This document shows, in pieces, positions 25,255 through 34,453 of a stretch of DNA of 64,000 nucleotides (position 1 is its first letter; every line of letters begins with the position of its first letter). A program made the translations under genes and the position numbers. A model generated the notes under the pieces. The model saw only the letters and a program-made list of their open reading frames with translations, was not told the origin of the DNA and did no database searches. Origin of the DNA: a virus; IMG/VR virus record IMGVR_UViG_3300028844_006574, positions 27,376 to 91,375 of that record; one strand, given 5' to 3'.

Positions 25255-27734
25255 AGACACCTTTCAACATACCTAAAATAGAGTTTGATATCACACATGA
25301 AAATCAAACATCCACTGGTGAAACTATCACACAGACATACGAACAAATCGTACTCAAAGGACCTCATGAAATACAGTTCAACATAAAATCCCAACCTGAG
25401 CTGATCAAGGTGGTATACAATCTTGACTACACTCAACAGTGTGGTACTACAACACAACCAGCGAGTAGTGAAGTACGATATGAACCCGAATTTACTACTG
25501 GTAGTAACAATTTGTTAACAGATCCCGCTGATTCAATAATCACTGGTCGGTTCTTTCCAGATAAATACCAGTACGAAACAACTGTATTCCCAGGCTTAAC
25601 AACTATAGATAAAGACCTTAACAAAGTCGTGCATCAGGTGAGTGTACGAGTTGCACAACCATCCGTACATGATTATGTCAATGATTTAGACATTGTGGAT
25701 GTAAGAACATTTACAAATCTGTCCGGTAAACGAGGCAAGGCATTGCTATTACTAGAGGACCAAACAAACAATTTTATAGTCCCTATGACATTGTTTGGAG
25801 AGAGACAATACACCAGTACAATTGAGCTAGGAGACGCACTGTTTGGGCAGATAGTATTCAATATATGTGTATCTAGAGCACCGTACGATAATGTCAAACC
25901 TGACGGTACTGAAGTGGTAACAACTAGTGAGTCATTTTTAGCAGAAACAGTTTTTTACGGTCAGACCAGGTTTGGTACATATGAAGCTGAAGGTTTCCCC
26001 GCAGCTGTTCGTGACCAATTCACAATAAACAACACAGGTAGTTATCCGCTCCGGGTTTTATCTGTTACTAACCCTAACACACCCTTTTATATGGATGGTA
26101 TTCAACTAGAAGGTGTATACTCCCCGGTAGACAGTGGATGTTTAAATTCAAAATCTATTTATGTTTATTTCTCCCCACCTGACTTGATTGATTCAGCGCA
26201 ATCACAAGGCCAAAATTTTTCTGTAACATATCAGGATAGCATCATCATTGAAAATGACAGTGTGAACAACCCCGAGATCAAAATAGATTTAACAGGTACC
26301 GCCAAATCCGGGTACTTGGTTGTAGATGGACCCGGTTTCACTAGTGATGACCCGGTTGAGTTTGACCCAACATTAGTTGGTGAAAAAACATTACAACCAA
26401 TCACAATAAGCAACAACGGTAGCTGCCCGGTCAAGATATTCGATATTGAATATGATGACGATGCGGAAATCACTCCAGATGGAGTGTCATACCCATTTGT
26501 TTTGTTACCTCAAGAATCTAGAACAATAAATGCGGCTTTCAGACCAACTGAAGCGCGTTACTTAGAAGATATAGCAGACGAAATCGCATACCCGGTACCA
26601 TATGAAGCTGTGATACCTAAAACCGTCAACTGGACCATACGTAGCAACGCGTTCAATGACATAACTGTACCAGCCGCTTTGACCGGTCATGCATTCACTA
26701 CTACAACTACCACAACTACTACTACAACAACTACTACAACAACTACTACAACCACCACAACTACAACTACAACTACAACTCAAAGTACCACAACCACAAC
26801 CACAACCACAACCACAACTACAACATGTCCTGTTGAACCGGAAGTGGTGTTTTTGAAGTGGCAAGTGAATCCAGTGTATGTTGTGGAAGGAAAAACAACA
26901 AGCATCAGAATAATTAGGGACAGTCGTAGTACATACAAAGGAGCTCTGCTTGTGGATTACCATCCAGAGGGTGTTACTGACAGTGCACAACCCGGAGAAG
27001 ATTATGATGAATCTGTGAACACTAGTGTGGCGTTCTTCCCTGAAAATGCCATGTCGACCGACATCATAATCGGTACATTGGCTGGTGGTGGTATCACGAT
27101 AGACGGTGTAGAGTTACAGATTTCAGGTTTGGAAACAGCTGAATATTTCAACATGATGTTGACCAACATCAGAGCCACTCCACCAGAGGGTACCGAGGAT
27201 GTGTTCCCGTACAGATGTGTACCTGGATATTTCGTAACCGATTCAGAACCAGAAGGTATACCGTCTGCAAGTGAACCAGTACCATACGTACCCAAGCCTG
27301 TGTTGATTCTAGACAAACCTGGTGATGCCAGCGTGTCGTTCAAAGGGAGTTGTACATTGGAAGACGTGACCGCGTTGTTGAGATGTGTGGATGATGATGT
27401 TACACTGGAACTATTAGAAGTGGATGCGCCAGGAGACGGTGCAACATTGTTGGAAGTGTTCAACAAATACACGGGTCAGCTGATCACCACAGTACCGGTG
27501 GCCAACTTACAAAACGGACCGGTGTATATAGATGTAAAGGAACACCAAGATGAATTTGGTTATGTACAAATACTGTATGAAGCATGCGGTTGCTGTATAG
27601 AGAAGGTGTATTCATGCACTTGTTCAATAATAGATGTTGAAGGAGAGTTGGTATGTTGTAACATCGCAGGTGTTGATGGAGAGCTTGTATGTTGTGAGAT
27701 AACACAGGTAGAAGGAGAACTTAGTTGCGGTTAA
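25251..27734 (+). CDS. Tail adhesion-type protein with ASH, Thr-tract and Calx-beta-like segments
   Basis: The product has 827 aa. Residues about 255-450 hold two Ig-like units of the ASH/HYDIN type (FTINNTGSYPLRVLSV, then PITISNNGSCPVKIFDI). Residues 483-525 are almost pure threonine. After it comes a Calx-beta-like unit (VVEGKTTSIRIIRDSR, then EDYDES and VAFFPENAMSTDIIIG). The C-terminus carries three GEL[VS]C[CG]-type units and many Cys residues, suggesting disulfides or metal binding. The layout, folded domains joined by a Thr linker, is that of a surface fibre or adhesin. It starts inside the stop of the previous gene (ATGA), so the two are probably made together. Confidence 0.6.
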   Translation: MKTPFNIPKIEFDITHENQTSTGETITQTYEQIVLKGPHEIQFNIKSQPELIKVVYNLDYTQQCGTTTQPASSEVRYEPEFTTGSNNLLTDPADSIITGRFFPDKYQYETTVFPGLTTIDKDLNKVVHQVSVRVAQPSVHDYVNDLDIVDVRTFTNLSGKRGKALLLLEDQTNNFIVPMTLFGERQYTSTIELGDALFGQIVFNICVSRAPYDNVKPDGTEVVTTSESFLAETVFYGQTRFGTYEAEGFPAAVRDQFTINNTGSYPLRVLSVTNPNTPFYMDGIQLEGVYSPVDSGCLNSKSIYVYFSPPDLIDSAQSQGQNFSVTYQDSIIIENDSVNNPEIKIDLTGTAKSGYLVVDGPGFTSDDPVEFDPTLVGEKTLQPITISNNGSCPVKIFDIEYDDDAEITPDGVSYPFVLLPQESRTINAAFRPTEARYLEDIADEIAYPVPYEAVIPKTVNWTIRSNAFNDITVPAALTGHAFTTTTTTTTTTTTTTTTTTTTTTTTTTTTQSTTTTTTTTTTTTTCPVEPEVVFLKWQVNPVYVVEGKTTSIRIIRDSRSTYKGALLVDYHPEGVTDSAQPGEDYDESVNTSVAFFPENAMSTDIIIGTLAGGGITIDGVELQISGLETAEYFNMMLTNIRATPPEGTEDVFPYRCVPGYFVTDSEPEGIPSASEPVPYVPKPVLILDKPGDASVSFKGSCTLEDVTALLRCVDDDVTLELLEVDAPGDGATLLEVFNKYTGQLITTVPVANLQNGPVYIDVKEHQDEFGYVQILYEACGCCIEKVYSCTCSIIDVEGELVCCNIAGVDGELVCCEITQVEGELSCG
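26697..26825 (+). repeat. Threonine-codon microsatellite
   Basis: Forty-three consecutive codons of ACA/ACT/ACC, interrupted once by Gln-Ser, encode residues 483-525 of the tail protein. Runs of identical six- and nine-base units make it prone to slippage in whole-codon steps. Confidence 0.95.
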
Positions 27735-27767
27735 TCAATATGAACCGCTTTAAAACTGAAATTTGTG

Positions 27768-27775
27768 AATAAATA
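27768..27775 (+). promoter_or_regulatory. Late promoter box before the 248-aa gene
   Basis: AATAAATA ends 14 nt before the ATG at 27790, leaving a short leader with no clear Shine-Dalgarno. Confidence 0.5.
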
Positions 27776-27789
27776 ATCACTAGAGTGCT

Positions 27790-28536
27790 ATGTCCTGCGA
27801 AAACTGTAACATTATAATCCGAAACGTTATCGGAACCCCGGCTTCGTATAAAATCCGGTGGACAAAACTAAATTCTTTAAACGAGGTTGTATATATTAAC
27901 AATGGACCAATCACAGCTAATGATATAAGAGAGACAAATCTGGAGATCTTCGCCGGCGGGCCCGGGCATCCGGATTACGGTCAGTATTGGGATGGTAACA
28001 ACATAAACATCAGATTTGAAAACTTTTTTAACCCAGATTGTTACCTTGATGTAACATACAGCTGTGAACCAGCGACAACTACCACATTACCATCAGTTGA
28101 TTGTTGTGACGGCATGGATTACGCGATAAAAACAACAGGCTCCGGAGCCGATCAATCACCATTGGCTGGGTTATCAACAACAGGTTTTGCTCAGGGCACA
28201 TATCAATATACGCAGACAGGTACATTTACATACACAGTTGATATACAAGGTACAGGTAAGTTATGCTACGGTGGAATAAATCAGACGGCAACCCCTCGAG
28301 GCTCCGGGCTTGGTTGGTCATGTGTATTGGTCAATGGTACTGGTCAAGAAGTAGAAGCTGATGGAACAACTTTAGTACAAGGCTTTGCCGGTCCGGTTGG
28401 TAGAATAACAATGATTAGGCCATGGTCAGATAATGTAAACGGTAACTATGTAACATACGTATCTCCAAGCGGTATATGTTTTAGAGGGCAACTCGACGAA
28501 AATGGACCATTTTTCGTAGAATTGAGAGAAGTGTAA
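27790..28536 (+). CDS. Unknown Cys-containing virion-type protein
   Basis: The product has 248 aa. A Cys-rich start (MSCENCNIIIRN) leads into a beta-rich domain of about 95 residues, then a short Thr linker (residues about 97-102), then a second Gly-rich beta domain (from about 105). The two-domain, Thr-linker layout and Cys pairs resemble the preceding adhesin. It is probably another tail or fibre component. It overlaps the next gene by one base (TAATG). No family is recognised. Confidence 0.55.
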   Translation: MSCENCNIIIRNVIGTPASYKIRWTKLNSLNEVVYINNGPITANDIRETNLEIFAGGPGHPDYGQYWDGNNINIRFENFFNPDCYLDVTYSCEPATTTTLPSVDCCDGMDYAIKTTGSGADQSPLAGLSTTGFAQGTYQYTQTGTFTYTVDIQGTGKLCYGGINQTATPRGSGLGWSCVLVNGTGQEVEADGTTLVQGFAGPVGRITMIRPWSDNVNGNYVTYVSPSGICFRGQLDENGPFFVELREV

Positions 28537-29093
28537 TGAGATTGTTACAATTACAAGACGAGGTGCAATATTACGTAGGGTGGTACGGAGTGTGTAAAGA
28601 AGACGGTACCCCGGATGCTAGTGATAGTGACGCGCCCTGTCAAAATATAGATTTAAATACAGGTAGATACGCAGACGGTACTTTATTACAATGGGACAAT
28701 GGGAAGGGAAACTTCCGCGACCAGTTACAGTTTGTACAACAAGTTCGGGATGATGGTAAAGACTTTGGGTTGTATGATATGAAAGTTCTAGATGAGATCC
28801 GACAATTTTTTATGTTTAGATACGGTCTCAGCACTAGTGATGCAGCACAAGCTGTTGACCAAGCCATCCGGGAGGAGCTGAACACTCCTCCACCAACCGG
28901 GCCTTTAACAAATATTGTAAATTTTGCTGACCTTGTGTGCGGTAAAGCATATACTATTGTAGTTAAACCTGGTACTGGCGGAACTGGTGTTGGTTCTGTT
29001 ACATGTCAAATAGACATACCGGAGTTTAGATACATGTATGTAGGTACAGCTGATTCCGGATTAAGATTAACTAACGAGTGTTGTTACAGTTAA
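28536..29093 (+). CDS. Unknown virion-type protein, 185 aa
   Basis: The N-terminal 110 residues are mixed, with a helical QLQFVQQVRDDGKDFGLYD segment. A Pro-rich hinge (TPPPTGP) then leads to a short beta domain ending in Cys-Cys-Tyr-Ser. The Cys-rich end resembles the two genes before it, with which it is translationally coupled. A tail-fibre or fibre-attachment role is inferred from context only. Confidence 0.55.
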   Translation: MRLLQLQDEVQYYVGWYGVCKEDGTPDASDSDAPCQNIDLNTGRYADGTLLQWDNGKGNFRDQLQFVQQVRDDGKDFGLYDMKVLDEIRQFFMFRYGLSTSDAAQAVDQAIREELNTPPPTGPLTNIVNFADLVCGKAYTIVVKPGTGGTGVGSVTCQIDIPEFRYMYVGTADSGLRLTNECCYS

Positions 29094-29135
29094 TATAACA
29101 TTGCATATTAAGTAAAATAACCATATATATAGTAT

Positions 29136-30251
29136 ATGAAGTTAACAATAGGCATGTCATGTTATGACGATTATGATGGTGTGTGGTTCACCATTCAGAG
29201 CATACTAATGTATCACTCTGAGTGTGTAGACGATATAAATTTTGTTGTTATTGATGGCAACCCGGAAAGCTCTCACGGTAAAGCTTGTGAGCAACTGATC
29301 AGCAAACTGAAAAACAAACACGGTAACAACGGATTGTATGTGAAAAATGTTTCTTGGCCTGGTACAGCCAGTAGAGACTACATATTCCAGTATGCAAAGA
29401 CACCATATGTGTTAGTTGTTGACAGTCATGTACAGATTGTACCAGGTGCGATCAAAAAATTAATAAAATATTATGATAAACAACCAGATTGTAAAAATTT
29501 GATACACGGACCATTGCTAGATGGCGCCGGTAACACATTTGCTACTGAGATGTCACCAGAATGGGATTACAACATGTATGGTAAATGGTTGGTAAACCCT
29601 GACCGGTTGAAATTAAACAAAGAGTACGAGATTGAAATCATGGGCCTAGGCTTATTCAGTTGTGTCAAGTCTAACTGGTTAGGATTCAACAAAAAGTTCA
29701 GAGGTTTTGGTGGGGAAGAAGGGTACATACACAAAAAATATAGAAAAGCCGGTCACAAATCTGTAGCGTTACCCTGGCTCAAATGGAATCATCGTTTCAC
29801 CAGACCTAGAGGAGTACCTTACCAAAACGAATACATTGACCGGGTGAAAAACTATTTAATCGGCTGGAACGAGCTTGGTGAAGACACCACAGAAATAATA
29901 GACTACTACAGCACCAGCAACACACAGCCTGGCCAGGAGCGAGAGGCTATAAACGAATCAGATCTGCTGGTGCTACAAGATAAACTGTCACAAACCAAAT
30001 TAAACTCTGTAGCACCTGACGCTCTAGCAGAAGAACATCGTCAGTTACGTGCTCGAGTGATTGAGTTGGAGATGAAATTGATGGAACTAGCTTTCTCACC
30101 AGAGTCTAACAAAGTAAAAGAGATGAGTCTGTCGGAATACACACAACAAACCGAACGATCAACAAATGTATTAGAAAAACCACCAACTGACCCGGTAAAG
30201 GCGATAGAGGATTCATTCAAACAAAAATTAATCCAAGAACCACAGGGTTAA
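29136..30251 (+). CDS. Glycosyltransferase, GT27/GT2-like with DSH motif
   Basis: The product has 371 aa. The N-terminal domain starts LTIGMSCYDDYDG. The metal site is DSH (VVDSHVQI, residues 96-98) rather than the usual DxD, and GFGGEEGYIHKKYRKAGH lies at 190-207. DxH plus a GGEN/GGEE loop is the signature of polypeptide GalNAc-transferase-type (GT27) enzymes and relatives. The last 120 residues are a charged helical tail (AEEHRQLRARVIELEMKLM) likely to form a coiled coil that could tether the enzyme to a partner. It lies between tail-protein genes. The acceptor is unknown; a virion protein is an inference. Confidence 0.75.
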   Translation: MKLTIGMSCYDDYDGVWFTIQSILMYHSECVDDINFVVIDGNPESSHGKACEQLISKLKNKHGNNGLYVKNVSWPGTASRDYIFQYAKTPYVLVVDSHVQIVPGAIKKLIKYYDKQPDCKNLIHGPLLDGAGNTFATEMSPEWDYNMYGKWLVNPDRLKLNKEYEIEIMGLGLFSCVKSNWLGFNKKFRGFGGEEGYIHKKYRKAGHKSVALPWLKWNHRFTRPRGVPYQNEYIDRVKNYLIGWNELGEDTTEIIDYYSTSNTQPGQEREAINESDLLVLQDKLSQTKLNSVAPDALAEEHRQLRARVIELEMKLMELAFSPESNKVKEMSLSEYTQQTERSTNVLEKPPTDPVKAIEDSFKQKLIQEPQG

Positions 30252-30278
30252 AAACAATCCCCTATAAAAGAAAAATTG

Positions 30279-30286
30279 TATAAATA
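30279..30286 (+). promoter_or_regulatory. Consensus late promoter box before the 780-aa gene
   Basis: A perfect TATAAATA ends 6 nt before the ATG at 30293. Confidence 0.7.
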
Positions 30287-30292
30287 TATACA

Positions 30293-32635
30293 ATGGCTCA
30301 GCAAAGATACATATACCCACCTTCAACAATAGAAGGTGTTGAAGCAATATATGCCAACCCGGAAATTGGTGATGGGTTCACAACAACATCTCAGCTGATT
30401 GCTAATTATGACATATTGCTCGACCGTACAGTGATAGACAAGCTAGATTTACCTAAGAAGTGGGATGTTTTACATTTGAACCCCAACGAACTAGCAACAA
30501 GTGCCAGTATATTCAACATAATTAACGGTTTTAACGAAAATTTCGCTTATTTAAACTCAAGAGCTATACTAATATCCAACATATTACCAGGAAACTACAT
30601 GGGATTTTACACCCATAATGGTGATTCCCCTGGTGCCCCAGTGTTCAAATCATCAGACACACCTGTACCTTTGACCGGGTACAATCTTGGTGGTACCATA
30701 CAAATATCCACTAATGCTCCTTCAATTTCTGGAACAATGAAAGGAGAACATTTGAATAGTTTGATCACCGGTACTTGGGTGAGAGATAACACATCTGTGG
30801 CTACAGAATATGCCGACTCAGGCCGCGAAAATTTTCACCTAGGCTTCCTAGGAAGCCAGCAAGCAATAACTGTAGTGAAAATGTCAAACACCCCTATTAA
30901 TCAGTCTGCTCCTAAGTTCACCCCGGATGGAGAAATCTCTGGTTCTCAAGGCTGGGTCGTATTAGACAACTACAAATCTGCAGAACCATTCCCATCAGCA
31001 AACAACACCTTAATATTTAACAATATACAAAAAATTAAATCTAGTGATAGTAAGAAATTGTATGTTTTTGATAGAGGGTTACCGCGACTAGGTGTCTCTA
31101 ATGTGTCTAGTAGTAGTCAACGATCTGTGATATATCGATACGATGTATCCGGTTACTTAGCCTCTGATTCTCAAAACAGTATTAAGAATAACAAGTTAGT
31201 GCTTGAAAACATGCTCGGGGATGTTAACAACGCGACAAACACATCGGATATAATCAACCCTGTCGCATTCACTACAACTCCAGATGATCAATTGATTGTG
31301 TATGATGAACACGACTACACATTTAAAATATACGATAAAAACAACAACTTTTTATTTAAAAGAGCAAAACGGAACATCGTCTTCCGCGGAGCAACTGGAA
31401 CCACCAAGAAATACACGGGTGTTTCTGACATACATTATGATAAATTTACTGATCAGATATATGTATTAACCCCCGGAGGTTTTTTGACGATATTAGACAA
31501 TGACTATAAAACCGTTGCTACTCTCATGATAAGCAAGGACACATCAAATCAGGGAACATCATTGACTCAATCAGATATGGATTTGAGATACTACAAGGTT
31601 GGGCAACCTGGTGACACCACGAAAGAAACATTCATATCTATAGAGTTTAGTCTCAATGAACCAAACATATATTACATACTGACTAACCGTCGGGTGATCA
31701 AACGTTTCAAATCTAGAGATTTTGACATTGGAGTGTTCAGCTTGTTAGACCATAACATTGGTGTTTCTGCATCCGATCTCGAAGAACATAATATTGCATG
31801 TCGTGCCGCATTGAAATTTATGAGTGTTTCACAAGAAGTGGAAGTTGTCACACGTCAATTTCAAAACGACGAAGGAGAGTTAGTATATATTATTGACAAG
31901 GACCGGTCCTATACGTATGATCAAATATATTTATATACTGATTTTGTTGATGTAGCCAACGATGGTACTACAATAGCCACGGACGAAGACTTAGGGGAAA
32001 AATATATATTATCTTTCAAGGAAAAGGTAAACACTCGATCGAATCTAAGTGATCAAAACTACTCTATATATGAATTGAGTAACACAACATCATTATCATT
32101 TAAAGAGTATAATAGCGATTTTGTATACAACAAATTGATGGTGAAGCTTGTCAGTAACCATTTACAATTCATAGAAAAAATAAACTATAGATTAGCCGCG
32201 GACTACACCCCGCGTGGTCAATTGTTTTTCGCTGGGAGAAACTACCTAGATCAACAAGATTACAACAGTCTGATAATCACAGACACAGCGCAACGAAACA
32301 TGTATGTAGGTATAAATGAATACTTTTCTTCCGCAGTGCTGAACAGGTGTTTTCAACAACTTTACACCATACAAAAAGACATCATGAAAATGTTAGAGAC
32401 TAAACACTTGACAACATGGCCTCTTCCCAGTCTAGATGTACCTATTGAACCATATTTTCATACATATGGGACTGAATATAATGACATAGACGGAAAACCG
32501 TACACAGGGTTTTATTATGTCCGGGAACAGCCAACCGGTGACATATATGTACAAGGCCGTAATGAAGCAGATGGTACAACATTATTAGATGGAAGCCCTA
32601 CAACAGACAGGTACTTGAATACAATTGTAACTTGA
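30293..32635 (+). CDS. Large structural protein with beta-propeller-like segment
   Basis: The product has 780 aa. The N-terminus (RYIYPPSTIEGVEAIYANPE) and the middle (residues about 320-420, with AFTTTPDDQLIVYDEHD, YTGVSDIHYDKFTDQIYVLT) read like propeller blades similar to those in the gp7-like protein. The C-terminal 200 residues are mixed and end in a GRNEADGTTLLDGSPTTDR turn. Under a perfect late promoter and between tail and head genes, it is very likely a virion protein. A gp8- or neck-associated role is possible but not shown. Confidence 0.6.
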   Translation: MAQQRYIYPPSTIEGVEAIYANPEIGDGFTTTSQLIANYDILLDRTVIDKLDLPKKWDVLHLNPNELATSASIFNIINGFNENFAYLNSRAILISNILPGNYMGFYTHNGDSPGAPVFKSSDTPVPLTGYNLGGTIQISTNAPSISGTMKGEHLNSLITGTWVRDNTSVATEYADSGRENFHLGFLGSQQAITVVKMSNTPINQSAPKFTPDGEISGSQGWVVLDNYKSAEPFPSANNTLIFNNIQKIKSSDSKKLYVFDRGLPRLGVSNVSSSSQRSVIYRYDVSGYLASDSQNSIKNNKLVLENMLGDVNNATNTSDIINPVAFTTTPDDQLIVYDEHDYTFKIYDKNNNFLFKRAKRNIVFRGATGTTKKYTGVSDIHYDKFTDQIYVLTPGGFLTILDNDYKTVATLMISKDTSNQGTSLTQSDMDLRYYKVGQPGDTTKETFISIEFSLNEPNIYYILTNRRVIKRFKSRDFDIGVFSLLDHNIGVSASDLEEHNIACRAALKFMSVSQEVEVVTRQFQNDEGELVYIIDKDRSYTYDQIYLYTDFVDVANDGTTIATDEDLGEKYILSFKEKVNTRSNLSDQNYSIYELSNTTSLSFKEYNSDFVYNKLMVKLVSNHLQFIEKINYRLAADYTPRGQLFFAGRNYLDQQDYNSLIITDTAQRNMYVGINEYFSSAVLNRCFQQLYTIQKDIMKMLETKHLTTWPLPSLDVPIEPYFHTYGTEYNDIDGKPYTGFYYVREQPTGDIYVQGRNEADGTTLLDGSPTTDRYLNTIVT

Positions 32636-32652
32636 TAACAACAACCTTTTAA

Positions 32653-32660
32653 CATAAATA
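32653..32660 (+). promoter_or_regulatory. Late promoter box before portal gene 20
   Basis: CATAAATA ends 6 nt before the portal ATG. Confidence 0.6.
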
Positions 32661-32666
32661 TACACA

Positions 32667-34445
32667 ATGGCAACAGGTAACGACAGCACTTTCGGACGAC
32701 AACTGATGTCGTATGTTCAATCCAAACTACCATATACTTCAAATAATAATACTATTGAAAATGTGGATGAACTCAACCCTAAATACAAACACTTTTTCAA
32801 GACAGGTACCAGAAGAACTGAACTTATCCAAAAACATGCTATTAGTACTGTCAAAGCTGGAGAGGATGTACCCATGGGTGGTTTCAACATCGACAAAAAA
32901 TACCTGGATTACATGTATGCCAATATTGATGTCGATAAGGGTAAAAGAATACGAGACTACAGGACCATGGGGGCTTATGCCGAAGTCGCTGACGCTCTAG
33001 ACGAGATATGTGATGAATGTGTAGTAGAAGATGACAACGGTCAGATAATCAAAATCGAATATGATGATGCTAGGGATCTAAGCTCCAATGAAAAAGACTC
33101 TATCAATCACGAATTTGACAAGTTTATAGAGCAGTTCGAATTGGAAGAAAAAGGCTGGGAGCATTTCAGAAACATATTAGTGGATGGTGAGATATTTTTT
33201 GAACATGTTATACATGAGGATTATAAAGATGCTGGTATATTAGGTATAATGAATGTTCCGACTGAGCTAATGGACCCGGTGTATGATAACATCCAAAATA
33301 CAATAGTCAAAGGATTCATTCTTAAAAAGCCAGTGTTGAACCCTCAAACCGGTGGTTTAGACAAGTACGAGTTCATACCCTTGGATAAAAACCAAATGAC
33401 TTATATCAACAGCGGTATCTGGAACCAAGACAAATCATTAAGACTACCATTTGTAGAAAATTGTCGTAGAGCTTACAGGCAATTGTTGTTGATGGAAGAC
33501 GCTATCATTATATATAGATTAGTAAGAGCCCCTGAACGGTTAGTATTCAATGTAGATGTTGGAAACATGCCCCCACCCAAGGCTGAAGCTTATTTACGTA
33601 AACTGATTCAAAACTATTGGTCTAGGAAAACACATGATGCGTCAAGCTCAGGTGATGGTAACACACAAACCTTCAACCCACAGTCGATGCTTGATAGTTT
33701 TTGGTTTGCTAAACGACAAGGTAGTGAAGGTACGCAGGTTAGTAACTTAGAAGGCGGTGCCAATCTAGGGGAACTAGATGACTTGCTATACTTCATGAAA
33801 AAATTGTACAAGTCACTCAAAGTGCCGGTGAATCGCTTGAACCCAGAATCCACTGTAGAAGACCCGAGTCAAGTGCTGCGAGAAGAACTCAAATTTGCTA
33901 GATTTGTCATCCGATTACAACAAAATTTTGCCTCTGGGTTGAAAGACGGTTTCATAACCCATTTGAGAATGAGAGGTACCTGGAGCGATTTGGATTTGAA
34001 AGAGAAAGACTTCAGGTTCGTGTTCAACCCGCCTAGAAACTATCACGAACTACGTCAACAGCAGATATTTGAATTACAGTACAACAACTTCAGTCAAATG
34101 ACTCAAAACGAAGGTGTTAGTAACATATTTGCACAGAAAAAATACCTCAAATGGAGCGACAGTGAAGTGAAAGCCAATAGAGAATTTTTACGGAAAGATA
34201 AGGAAATTGCATGGGAGTTAGCTCAGATTGAAAGCGGAGGCCCTAACTGGAGAGAACAATTAGAAGCACAAGCAGCAGACCCTGCAGCTGGTGGTGACGC
34301 CCCGGGAGCAGCTCCAATGGACACCGGTGGAGGTTTAGGTGCACCCCCACCAGCATTCGGTGGCCCGGCGGAAACTGGTATGGAACCAGCAGCAGATGCA
34401 CCAGTAGACATCGCTCCACCTGAGGACACCCCGCCTGCGGCATAA
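32667..34445 (+). CDS. 20: Portal vertex protein gp20
   Basis: The product has 592 aa; T4 gp20 has 524. The region RIRDYRTMGAYAEVADALDEICDE (a 24-residue helix near 93-116) is the portal signature of T4-type phages. Other family phrases follow: DGEIFFEHVI, GFILKKPVLNPQ, RAYRQLLLMEDAIIIYRLVRAPERL and KSLKVPVNRLNPE. gp20 forms the dodecameric DNA channel, starts head assembly and docks the terminase and neck. The extra length is mainly a Pro/Ala/Gly-rich disordered C-terminus (from about residue 535). The next gene's late promoter overlaps its stop codon. Confidence 0.95.
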   Translation: MATGNDSTFGRQLMSYVQSKLPYTSNNNTIENVDELNPKYKHFFKTGTRRTELIQKHAISTVKAGEDVPMGGFNIDKKYLDYMYANIDVDKGKRIRDYRTMGAYAEVADALDEICDECVVEDDNGQIIKIEYDDARDLSSNEKDSINHEFDKFIEQFELEEKGWEHFRNILVDGEIFFEHVIHEDYKDAGILGIMNVPTELMDPVYDNIQNTIVKGFILKKPVLNPQTGGLDKYEFIPLDKNQMTYINSGIWNQDKSLRLPFVENCRRAYRQLLLMEDAIIIYRLVRAPERLVFNVDVGNMPPPKAEAYLRKLIQNYWSRKTHDASSSGDGNTQTFNPQSMLDSFWFAKRQGSEGTQVSNLEGGANLGELDDLLYFMKKLYKSLKVPVNRLNPESTVEDPSQVLREELKFARFVIRLQQNFASGLKDGFITHLRMRGTWSDLDLKEKDFRFVFNPPRNYHELRQQQIFELQYNNFSQMTQNEGVSNIFAQKKYLKWSDSEVKANREFLRKDKEIAWELAQIESGGPNWREQLEAQAADPAAGGDAPGAAPMDTGGGLGAPPPAFGGPAETGMEPAADAPVDIAPPEDTPPAA

Positions 34446-34448
34446 ATA
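34441..34448 (+). promoter_or_regulatory. Late promoter box overlapping the gp20 stop, 5 nt before gp13
   Basis: CATAAATA contains the gp20 stop codon TAA and ends 5 nt before the ATG at 34454. Confidence 0.6.
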
Positions 34449-34453
34449 ACTAT

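Noticed and set aside
26697-26825. Possible CRISPR-like or tandem-repeat array
   Set aside because: Pure codon repeat with no spacers; it lies inside an open gene.
26562-26990. Minus-strand frame with Cys/Gly-rich repeats over the threonine tract
   Set aside because: It is simply the reverse reading of ACA/ACC/ACT repeats.
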